Shown: piece by piece, positions 49,972 to 61,100 of the stretch
Numbering within the stretch: position 1 is the first letter of the stretch
Layout of the letters: each line of letters opens with the position of its first letter
Origin: Parascedosporium putredinis
Lineage: Eukaryota > Ascomycota > Sordariomycetes > Microascales > Microascaceae
NCBI GenBank assembly: GCA_949357655.1
Contig: CASHTG010000004.1
Location: forward strand, 310,001 to 374,000
Reading direction: 5' to 3'
DNA: 64,000 nucleotides
Made by a program: the position numbers and the translations under genes
The notes under the pieces: model-generated
The model's database searches: none
Told to the model about the DNA's origin: nothing
What the model saw: only the letters and a program-made list of their open reading frames with translations

Positions 49972-51512
49972 GGCCAGTCTCTCCGTGGCGACTAGACTTC
50001 GGAGGACGCGGCGGCAAGTGTTCTTGTGTAGGTGGCTTGCGGCAGATCAGGAAGGCGCGCTCGATCTTCGACCCGAACGCAAATGCACCAGCCTCGAGCT
50101 AGTGCAACGCGGGCAAAGAAAAAGCCAGGCGACGCTGCCCGGTCCAGCCACAATCCACGCTCCAGCAAACACTCTTTTGTCTCGGCCCCCTCGCTACGAC
50201 TTCGCACGCTATCGGTGCTATGGTGTGCCGATGCGGGGACGGGGGTCGCGCAGGCAAATGAGGAGGGACATTTTGCGATTACACACTAGATAGAGACGTC
50301 TGCCTTGCTTGGACGGCCATCTTGGTGGAGCCGACAACGACTTTGCGTTGAGGCCTTTGACAGCGAGTGGAGTCTCTAGTCCGCAAGCTGCTGCACCAGT
50401 TTGCTTCGCGCATTCGCACAAAGAGGGGAAATGAGCCAAGATGGCAAGATGGCCGTCGAAAGAGGGGAGGGTGGGGGAGTTTGATGATCAAAATGGGACA
50501 AGATGAGGAGAATTCAAGCAGTTGTGAGAGAATAAACACTGCAGAGACGCGATGGGCAAGGCCATCAAAAAGTGGGAAAACGTGGGCATCAGTGAGCCAG
50601 CCTATCCACGACCAATACATACCTTGTTTGAGGGTCAAAATCTTTTAGATGCACTTCTCCAACGGGGACGTTGCGGGTGCGGACAAGGCGAATCTGGAGG
50701 TGTTGGGAAATGAGTGGGAGAAAAATTCGGTTTCTCCAAAGGACGTCAGAGTGGTCCAGTTTCTCCGAGAAAGATTGCCGGGGATCGTAGTGCTAGGAAA
50801 AATACGTAATGAGCCCAGCCAAAAGTCGGAAAGAGGTTTTAGGATTGAGGGTCAGGGAGCCCAATCGCGGCGGCCTGGTAAGGGATATATACCGAGAGGC
50901 CTTACCACGTAGCTTGTTGACTCGGTCTCCGAGCACCAGGGGAAAATCTTATAAATTGCGTCCGTCCCGCATTCCGCATCCCGCTCTCGGTGGGTTGGCT
51001 GGTGGGTTGCTAATATTTTGGTCCCCCTTACCTATTGGTGCCCTTTTGCCCTTCTGCGGATGACTTTGTTCTTTTTGGGGCCTGACCGATCCCAGACCGT
51101 TGCAATAGGCCCGTCTGCTCCGGGGCCTGTACAGCCAGTATGAGTCGTGCGCCGATGTCCGGACGCATTCCACTGTTGACAAGGGACAACAATGGTTGAA
51201 TTTTTCTTTCTCTGTTGTGGTCCATGCTTCCTCGCACGGCAATCGGACGTAGGTTGTTCGGATTTACTTGAAGCATCCGTGATAATAAAAAGAGGAAGAA
51301 AACCCCCATGGAGATCTTGATCTGAAGCCAACACCAAGCTAGCCGTGAACCGTGAAGAAGGAGGGTCCATGGATTTGTGCTTGACTGAAACCAGTCCCCA
51401 AGGCTGGCCCTGTTCCCCAGATGGGTAACTCCTTCTCGCAATTCGAAAGGCCGATCAGACCGAAAGCTACCATCAGTGCACCACCCAAACGCGACACACC
51501 TACTTCGTACAT

Positions 51513-51541
51513 CCACCTCCACCACCTCCACCACCTCCACA
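51513..51541. repeat. CCACCTCCA nonamer array
   Basis: About three copies of a C-rich 9-base unit. There is no coding context, and on the complement it is G-rich. Confidence 0.85.
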
Positions 51542-54227
51542 CCCACGCATTACACAGACGCACACCACCCACCTCATAATACCGCAGTGACAGATCCTGC
51601 CGTGTTCCAGATGCAGCCTCTCGGCATCTCAATCTCCCCTTCCCCCTCTTTCCTCCTCACGCCTCCGTGCTTCTTTCCCTCAATGAAATTGCACCGTAGC
51701 TCTCGACTCGCGCCAATATGGTCACGCGAGTCAATCCTCACTTGAGGGACTCGAATATTCGGAAGGTAAACCCGAGGGACACAACAGATGGTGGCGTGCA
51801 GCATGCCGCTAGAACGGGTCCGAAGTGAGACAAGACTTCCCAAAGTACAAAATGACTGTTCGGCCGTACCTCTTTAGTCCAACCTTCTTTTTGTCTTCGA
51901 TATTCCTTCCCATCAATTGAATCCATCGGTGTCTAAGGCTACACCGATATGGCCTAGCCTTAAGCAGGAAAGAGGGCCTAGCAATCCTCGATGACCTCAC
52001 AGCTCTCTTTCGGTGCGCCAACAGACGCGGGATTTGGCTGTGAGGATAAGAGCACTGCACTGGCCATTGCCGCCATTGAGCCATGTTGTGGCCCTGGCTG
52101 GCCACAAGACACTATGCACAGTACGCATTGAGTTTCGACTCCGGCACTCGCTCTCGTCCATGTCGATGCCAAGAACCCCCAGAGACAAAGGAAATCGGCA
52201 GCTCCAAGATTAGGCCGACTCAGATTATTATTCATCCCCCTCTTCTCTCCTTGCTGTATGACATTGAAGTGAAGCCCCGTGCGGCTCCAAGCGGGCCAAC
52301 GCGCAAGCACCAAGGAGGGTACGGGATTGAGGGGGAACACACCACCACCCGCCGGCATCAGCGCGGCCACCCTCCAACACGGGGAATGAGCGGGGAAGAG
52401 CTGACCCTCAACCAATTCATAGGGGCATGGACATGGCGATCCGATCCCTCCGTGAACTCGCAGCTGTGTTCCAATTGGCGAGGTCTCGAACTTTGGATCC
52501 CCCTTCCCCCTCCTCATTCTGGCTATCGCGGGCTTGCAACGGCAAAATTGAGGTTCACACCTCCACGCACACACCACCACACCAGCGTGGAGGGGATCGC
52601 TCGAGTTACACTACAGCACCCAACCCCTTCCAGAAACCCCAGAGCGGCGGATTCCAGCAGAGACATGGATGAGAAGCAAGCCACCACGCACACCCACTTC
52701 GTTCCTCTCGGAGTTTGTAGCTGCCGGCTGTCGGTCTACGAGCAACGCGGGGCAAGCTGTCTCGAATATTCAACCGATGATGAAGAGAAGGAAAAGAAAA
52801 CAGAGTTAAAAACAAAGGGTTTGAAAGACTTCCTGCAGCAGACCTACCTGATAGCCCCCAGGAAAGGGTTTTGTAACGACATACTTTTTTTCTTCAATCA
52901 ATCCTAAAGTCCAAATTAAATTAATAGTGTAGATCGATTCCGATACCACCTTTTTTTTCTTTCTGAGTTGTCTTTGGCAACACTGAAATGGTCGTATGTA
53001 GGGCTCCACTCTCATGCCGGCCGCAATCGGACGGGATGCTCAGATAAAAGCTTCTCTAATGGGGATTTTCCCTGGCGCTTCCCTGGTCTCGCGAACGAGA
53101 GATCCAGAACCACGGTTGTCATGGATATTACCAATTGCTCCGTGCTAGATGGGCTTTGGCCCGCGATATCAACGGAAACTACTTCATACAAGTTGCCCTC
53201 ATGGCGCTGTCGCTAAAGGGAGGCTCCACTTTCAAGTTCAGACTCCGTTGACGGTGCGACCTTCAAGCCACCATACCCATAATTTACTCGTCCCTAACGG
53301 CACTGGTGCGCGAGTTTCCTTTTCTTTTCTTTTCTCTTTCCTCTCCTTCTTTTCGGGTTTCTCCTTTCCCCCTTGTTCTAGCCGGGTAGCATGGTGAACA
53401 CCGTTTGTCAACCTCGAAGCACATAGTCTTTGATGATGTAGTGTGGAGCATAACGAAGGGTGGTATCGCTCGCTCGGCTTGGTGCAGTGACGGTCGTTTC
53501 TTACCCGCAACTCTCGCCGGACTCCATCCACCCATAGATCCTATCTTTTTCAAGCGCGCCCCTCAGCCCCAAGACACGGCACTAAGGCTCGGCTTCTCCA
53601 CCGAAGTCGGCAAAGCGGCTTCCGTTTTTTTTTTTTCCTCGCCCCTGAAGTGTGAACGAGTAGTTCATCACGACGAGTAACTGAAAATGCAAGCACCGCA
53701 TCAGTGTCGTCAATACATGTATAACCATTTCCTCTCTCTGTCTCTTACTCCTTCTGTTTGCATTGCAATGCATGATCATATTCATCGCTGGCTCGGGGCG
53801 GATGCGCTTCTTTCGCCCGGCAGCCCGCTCCAGCCCGAAGCGGCCGGTTGGCCAAGAGCCTCCGTCCCTCGGAGAAAAGCAGGCAAGTATCCCGGAGCCC
53901 CGCGGACAGCCCATTTTGCCCAACAGGAGAAGGGGCGAGGTCAGCTCAAAAGCCCTTGAATCCCGTGAGCCAACGGGAAGGTCGAAAAGAGATGGGCTGA
54001 GAGTCAAAAGATAGCATGATGGCGTCGCACTAGCCAACACCAATCCCATCCCCAAACGGAGCCAACTGCCCAATACTGCCTTACTTTCCTCAACCAGAGG
54101 GCCACCCCATGTTCCCTTTTGCATCCTCTTCGGCTGAACTGCAATTTCTCCGAAAGCGTAGACCTCCGGAGTTTCCATCACCCTTCACTTGTCCCCTCGT
54201 TCCCCCTCCCTTTCCGACAAAGGACCC

Positions 54228-54254
54228 CTCTCCTCTCTCCTCTCTCCTCTCTCC
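54228..54254. repeat. CCTCTCT heptamer array
   Basis: Roughly four tandem copies of a pyrimidine 7-mer in the gene-free stretch. Confidence 0.8.
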
Positions 54255-56761
54255 CCGCAGGCACCGGGTCCGCCATCTCCCCGCTGGCAATACGGATGAG
54301 AGCTGCGTGTAGAGGTACGAAGTAGTATGCTGGCCAAGGATCTGCGTTGGGTATACTTTGGGCATCTCCGGCCGGCAAGAGAATCGCGTAAACTTTAGCT
54401 GCAAGGCAAACTCCACCCATCTTCGGAAGTCGGATTCGGAATGATAAAAAAGAAAAATGAGGGTGAGAACCGCCCCCTTTTCCCCCAGCCTCCCATTTCC
54501 TTTTGTTGGCAGATGCGGCTTCGGGGCCTGCGGGCGATGTATTTCCGAGATGGGGGAGAGAAATGGGAGAACAACGTTAGCGGGAGATTGTATTGCCGGG
54601 GTGAGAGGCGAAATCAGCGGAATGTCGTCACTTTGACTCTTCTTTCTTTCTTCTGTTTCGCGCCGCTCTTCGTTTTCTTGTGCGGCTGTTTGCCCTGACG
54701 GCTATTCTCTTATAACCTGCAGATTTTGGACGAATTCCTCCCCAAGATCTCTTTTCCTGACAACAGGAGAGAACACCCCGGGAGCTCAAGAGGGTCCTAG
54801 AAGAATCAACCATTGGGCTCCGGCCCCTCTGTCCCATTTCGCACATTGGGGGTGGATCACGACATGGCCGGAGGCATAGGAGCGATGCCTTTTTTTCTCT
54901 TTTTTTCCTTTTTCTTTTCCTTTTTTTCTTCCTCTTCGTACTATCTCCCCGGCATGGGGACCCTCCTTCTTCCGCGCGGGAAAAGTGGCATCTACGGCCT
55001 TAGACCCCCCCATGACGGTTTGAAGCCAGAACCACGGAGCTAGCCTACGCATGAAATGCTCCGTCGAATTGGGAAAAGTGCCATCCATTCCATTCCTCCC
55101 CTTCTTCCTCCTTGCTTCGACTCCCCAAAAGGGGACACATTGAACCCAGAAAGAGAAAAGTAGCACTGCACCTGGTCGCATCCCAAAACACTCCCAACCA
55201 GCCCCTTGAATACCCCTTCTGTGCCCCTCGAGGATTTTCCGGCTCCTGCTATCAATTGATGCTTCGTCCTTCGTCCTCTCCCCCTCACGATTATTCGGCA
55301 CATCACTACGAGATAAAAATAGCATCAGGTCTAGAGACATCCTTTTCCTTTCCCTTCAACCCCCTTCCCCCTGGTTCTCCCAGTTTGATCTTTTGAATCC
55401 CCCACCATCTCCACCCTTTAAAACACGTCAAATAGACAGAAGAGTGGACAGTGCGTCGAATGATCGACGGCACGCGAGCTCCCTCATGCGCATCAGATAG
55501 CTAGGAAGCGGATGATTGAAATCGGAGAGGGGATTTTCGCATGTCAAGAAGCTTGTAATGTGACACATCGTAGCCTCGCCAGTCACAAGTTTAAAAGATA
55601 TACTATACATGAACGAAAAGAAAAAAGGCTTGATGCGGGAAAGGCGGCTCAAAAGTAGGCTTTCAGTTCTCCAAAGGACAAGGGGAACCAACAGACCAAT
55701 AAGTGAAACACCATTCAAGGGGGCATTAACAGTCGGCATAAGCCCACCTTTTTCCTTCCCTTGCTTGGTTCGAACACTTGCTTGCGGCCGTGCCCCTTCC
55801 AGACCTTCTCGAAGCAGAATCGAAAAAGTCTCCGATTGGCTCGACTATGCTCAACCAAGCGGAAGGGGAGGGGAGGGGAGGGGGAAGGCGACGCAACGAA
55901 ATTCAGCCAGCCAGCCTGCACTCTGCTTCACACTCCCCCAGCTTCCTTTGGCGGTTCTCCCCGTTCCCTGCCCTCCCATTCACTCAAAACTGGCCCAAGA
56001 CCCCAGGCCCCGTCTGCCAGGGCTCCGCTTCCCAGTGTCAAACTCTTCCCTACCCTTTTTTTTTTCCTCTTTCGTCATCGCCGGGGACTGAGACCTCTGC
56101 GAGTGTAGGATCCGATAGGTTCCGCCGAGGTTACAATCGCACGAGACATGCGCATGCATACTTTGTACATACTTGAGGAACCCCTCCTCCCCTTTTCAGC
56201 TATAAGAACATGAAGGGAAAGGGTGGGATGGGGGCGGGGAGGGAACATGGTAGGATAGTGGGACACGTCGTACTCCACCTCCAAAATCGGCTGAGCCCTT
56301 TCTGACTCTCTTTTTGTACGTTTGAAGGTCCCTTGCCCAGGGGATCGCGGCGGTTCTGAGCCGATACGGGGAGGTGTGGGGGAGGCAGAGGTGACCCTTT
56401 GACCGAACTAGACGGCCCGTGTCGCGCGTGCGGATGTCGGCCTCGACTCCAAATCGGTCGCTGGTTTCAGAATGAGCTGCCGGCATGCTGACCGAGCTAC
56501 GTAAGCTTGTGGTGGGCTGATACTGCGCAAGCATGGGTGCGCGACACTTTTGTTTGCCAAAAGGTATCATGGAAGATGAAGAGATACCCCAGGAATGCGG
56601 AGCTACTCAATCTCCTATCACGGGGTAAAGTCTACTGGTAGACCATGGACGGGGGCGAAACAACTAAGCGAAAGAGAAAAATATCTATTCAATGTGGCGC
56701 GGGTATGCCCAAGTAGCGACCGAATGGTCAATGGAAGTGAAGAGAAGATGGGTAAAGTGAA

Positions 56762-56799
56762 AGGAAGAAGAAGAAGATGAAGATGAAGATGAAGAAGAC
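56762..56799. repeat. GAA/GATGAA simple repeat
   Basis: GAAGAAGAA followed by three GATGAA units. It is purine-rich low complexity and probably non-coding. Confidence 0.8.
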
Positions 56800-57254
56800 C
56801 GAAACAACAACGAGATGTAAAGGCAGGAATATCCATCTAAATAATACATGTGAGCTGACACGCTAGACCGAAGCCGCGAGGAGAAAGCACACTCCCCCTA
56901 GGGCTGTCGAGTCAAGCTTGAAGTCAAAGAAGTGAAAGCCATCCCCCAAACTTTTGTGTCCGTAAACATCCGCCCGAGTTGTCGCTCAAGGAAGAAAAAG
57001 TGCCGGCTTGAGATTGTTATTCCCTAGACTAGGGGAGAAGAAGAAAAGAGGCGGTGAAGAAAGAAAAATGAAAAAAAAATATAGATGAAGAAGTAGAAGT
57101 GGGGGCATGAAGAGAAAGAAGTTCAAGTGTAAATGAAGGTGAGAGAGATACAAGAATGAAGAAGTGAAAGTGATAAGAGGGAAGAAAGAAGAAAAGAGAA
57201 GAAGTGGATCGAGGTCGTTCAGTTCATATGCTTCATCACATGCTCAAAAGGCCG

Positions 57255-58145
57255 TTACTTGGAGGACTTGGCGTCGGGTTGTGCGCGCGCCGTCTTGCAT
57301 CCCGGACACTCAAAACCGTTAGACGCCACCATGACTCGCTTCAGACATCTCGTACATCTCCACCACTCCTTGCGTACGTTGTTGCTTTCTGACCAGTTCG
57401 TTTGAATAGGCTTGCCGCGCTTCGCAATGCTCTCTTTGTGGTAGTCGCGCAAGTGATCGCGGAAATGGTCTCTGCGGTGGAACGGCGAGTTGCGACGGCT
57501 GCATTTCGAATAATCACAATAGTACGTTTCTTTCGACTCGGCGGGTCGGTGAATGTTCTTGTAGTGCCGGTCAAGGTCGGCATTGCGCTTGAACGGAACC
57601 GCTTTGCATCCGGGGACAAGACAACAATATCCGTCTGACGGTTTCAACCTGGGCCGCGGTCATTAGCATCTCGCGCTCTTCCGATATCTCCCTTTTCCTT
57701 CCACCCCATTCAGCAACCAACAACCCTGGCCCGTCTGGTGGGCGCTACGATTCTTCATGATAGGGGTCTTACTTTGACATCTCAACCGACGACCCTTCGC
57801 CATGTTGCGTGTGGTAGCTTTGCCCGCTCTCGCTGGCATAGTCCGCACTCCCTCGCCTTCGGCAGGAGAGCCGCTTGCGCTACTTAGCGCGTAATACGAA
57901 GCCTCGTCTTCGTACATGTTACCGTGGCCCCGTGTAGCCAATGTGTGATGCGTCGACCGTGGGACTGCAGACGGGCTGGAAGTTGCGGCGCCACTCGCCA
58001 GAAGTGGTCGAGGGTCTGGACGATAAGGCAGTGGTGCAGTCCAGCCAGGTTCAGGACTAGGAGCCTCAGGTAACACTGCCTGGCGATGTGTACTATTCGC
58101 AGGCGCAACTTCGTCTCGGGGCGTTCTGGATCGTTGTTTAGGCAT
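57255..58145 (-). CDS. C2H2 zinc-finger protein with C-terminal zinc ribbon
   Basis: There are two exons on the complement, 58145-57773 and 57648-57255, giving about 255 residues. The first exon is Pro/Ser/Ala-rich and presumably disordered, ending KGRRLRCQ. The second encodes two adjacent fingers. The first is YCCLVPGCKAVPFKRNADLD followed by RHYKNIH. The second is YCDYSKC followed by FHRRDHFRDHLRDYHKE. A C-x2-C...C-x2-C ribbon (WWRCTRC, FECPGC) comes near the end. Proteins of this arrangement are common in Sordariomycetes as presumed DNA-binding factors; no specific function is known to me. The two exons only join in frame if one base is added. A G missing at the donor (CAAAG|GTAAG read as CAAAGTAAG, near 57772) does this and fits the error pattern elsewhere. 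The start MPKQRSRTPR is the first in-frame ATG. Confidence 0.85.
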
Positions 58146-61100
58146 AGGCTTGGTGGCGAGGGGCAGGAGCTTCAAGCTAGTGTAATGGCAGGCAGCGCCT
58201 CGGGAAGCGTGCTATATGAGATGGTAGCGCGAAGGGTAGAGGGTGAGAGTATCCGTTTCTACGACGCCAAAGAAGAAGGCTTTTTTCCCCTTCTTTTCCA
58301 AGTTAGCTGCCGAGATAGAAGAGCAGCTATTGTGATGGCCATCGGCAGTGGCGAGTAGATCAGGCAGAAAATTTTGCCCAATAGAAGAGAAAAAGAATGA
58401 CTCTGTGCTACTTACAACTGGTGTGGCGGCGGGGCAGAATTGCTTGCTGGGGGTGATGCCAACAGCTACGATGGAACCCAAAAGCGGTTGAAAAGCCTTG
58501 TAGCAAGGAGGCAAAGAACCCTCGACGGTAGGCAAAGGTATTAGGCGAGTCGAAGGCCTTCGAATGGCTTGGGGAGTAAGAAAAATGAGATGGGCAGAAG
58601 CCAGGGACTATTCGTAGCAAGAACTGTGATCTTCACCTGTGTTCTGAGATGATGAAGAAGAGGGAAGAGGGGAGGGGCAACTTGATGTCGACTGACACAA
58701 TCGCTTACGCACTTCTCCTATTGGCAAGGGCAGAGCTGCCGTTCGCGCAAAGAGTGAGGCGGTTGCTATGTCAGGACTAACAAGATAAGTCGAGGGAAAT
58801 CCGAGAGGGACCCCGTGCTGGGATCGGGATCAGATGGATTGAAGGGACAGACGAGACGAGGATGAGGGGACGGTTATGTACTATCACCAACGCCGAGGGC
58901 ATCCAGAATTCCAAGTATAGGATCATGGGAGACACGAGGATCGAACTTAAAAAAGCATCACCGGCAAGTCCAAACGAATGGGCTCGAGGGCTGTGCGCAA
59001 GAACAGGGCTCGTAAGGAGAAACAAGCGCCGAGGATGGCGGGCGACGCGGCCTCTTGACTTGATAATGACGAGGGGGGACTACCCGTGCCGACAAGGGAA
59101 AGAAAACTGATATTCAAGGTCAACCTTGGCTGTTGGGAAGAAGTGATGTTTGGATGCCGGAGAAGATGCATGCGCGAGGAACAAGATAGAACAGGAGCAT
59201 GAGGTATAAAACACGGGAGCTGCGAGGAGGAGGTAAGTTGTTAACCGCTTCTGGACCCCTGCCATTGCTATTGCGGATCATTCTTGTCAAGACAAGGGAC
59301 ATAGGCTCGAAGAACTTGCCTAGGGAGGAGGGGCGGGAACAGGCCGTGTATAGATTTAGCGCACAAACAAAGGCGAATGCATGGCGAATTAGTCCGTGGC
59401 TGATTATGGAACCCATGGGGACAGTGAATCAAGGGGATATGGAAGTGGGTGTCGATGCGCCAGGGTACATCAAGTCCCTACCTCTGGAAAAAGGAGAGAG
59501 AGACAGGGCCGGGGGGGCGTGTATATTCCGGGTCGAGGTGTGACGACGTGCAAATTGTGAATGTGCGGGGGATCAACCGACACCGTTCTCTTGTCAATAG
59601 CAACAATAGCAACAGTAAGTGGTAAGGTTGGTTCAAGGGTCTTTGAGTAAAAAGGACACCCATCCTCGTCTATGCATTAGCTGGAGCACGATGTAAGAAC
59701 CCAATACCCCAATACCCCAACAAGCAGAATGATAACTTAGACATCCATTGATGAATCGCAGATACTGTCAAATTCAGAATCTTCAAGAGGAGAATTTCAG
59801 CTAGATAGAAAAGCGGAGAAGAACTAAAGTTGGAGCCATTACAGACACAGGGAGAAAAAAAGGGGGAGGCTTCTGGACTTCGCAGGTTCTTGTCGTTGCA
59901 TTGAATATGGAGTGAGGCGATGAAAGCACTTCTCTCCTGCAGAAGCTCATTGGGGGTGGAGGAAACGAGCAGTGTCATGGAAATCAGTTTTGTAGGGTCA
60001 TAGTCTCTAAGGAAAGCCCAACCCAATCGAGAGATGCCCTCAGGTTCAAGGGTAAGAGCGAGTGACGCAACTCGGGTGAGTCGAGTACATTTGACGGTCG
60101 ACATCGGCAAAGCAGGGACCAGTGGCTAGCCGGCAGCCTCAGCCAGAGTGCTGTGGCCGACAACGCGGTTGCAACTTCCACGCCGTCCGGGAAGTGGGAG
60201 CCCATCGATTACCCTGGCCTTGGAGAATGGAAAGAGCCATCTGAGGTGGAGGAAGGAGAGTCGAGGGTGTGTGCGAATGGGAAGGGAGGTGTGGGGTCGA
60301 GTTTGCAGCGTTTGAAACTCCACGTCTCACAAGATAACACCACCCCATTGCTCTTCCCTCCCCCTTCGCGCATCCCCGTCTTGCCTTGCCTTGCCTTGTG
60401 TGATACCCGAAGCCAAAACAAGGTGTATTCGAGGCTGAATAAATAGAACACTTATTTGATTTGTTCTCATCTTCACTATCTCTTTGTTTGATACAGGGGA
60501 CTCGTGGGCCACTTCATGCCTTCAGGGTTGCAGCGTCGGGTGATGTAACTCTTCTTCACGAACGCTCTGGATGTGACTTCCCTTTGCTTCATCGTTCGCC
60601 TTGCTTCCAACGCTACAACGTGGCAAACAGGCCCGATTCGATTACCACCCGTCCAGCTTGGAAACTGGTTTTGCCAGTCTGGTCCAAGGAGAATTTCCCC
60701 AATGCGATTCTTGGTAATACCTTGCTCATGACCTAGACCCCCTCCCCGCCCTTTGCGCCTTCCACTTTCAAATTGAGGATGTGGGTTTAGGAGTAATGAT
60801 TTTAGACTAATAAGGTCTGGCACATTGGACAATCACAGTCGCGGAGCGTGGCAGTGTAAGCCACCTTTTGAGCTTCATCAGCGCTCCAGTTTTTTCCCCT
60901 TCTTCATTTCCTTGTCGTCGGCAAGCTAATCAGCGCAGGTTTCCTCTCCGACACCACTTTGCGGTCGAACTGAGCTTGGTGCAGAAGCGGTATTGGTGGA
61001 CCCCACCCACCCACCGGCTGATCTTTCCAGATTTCACATCTCAAACGGGTCTAACCAACCTCGAAGGACAGGCCGCCCGGTTCATCTTTCCTCAAAGTGC

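Larger units (their letters stand above)
49622..57254. other. Long gene-free stretch (7.6 kb)
   Basis: The left end holds the promoter of the isocitrate dehydrogenase gene and includes an A17 run (49955-49971). The right end is the purine-rich 3' flank of the C2H2 gene (57030-57215, pyrimidine-rich on that gene's strand). A nonamer array lies at 51513-51541, a heptamer array at 54228-54254 and a GAA/GAT array at 56762-56799. Long open frames near 52083-52907 and 53582-54181 show no domain or codon bias. Confidence 0.5.

Noticed and set aside
52083..52907. 274-codon open frame on the + strand
   Set aside because: There is no recognisable domain, composition changes along the frame, and the opposite strand is also open for 200 codons; it is likely chance in C-rich DNA.
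53582..54181. 199-codon open frame on the complement
   Set aside because: It shows no domain, codon bias or splice context.
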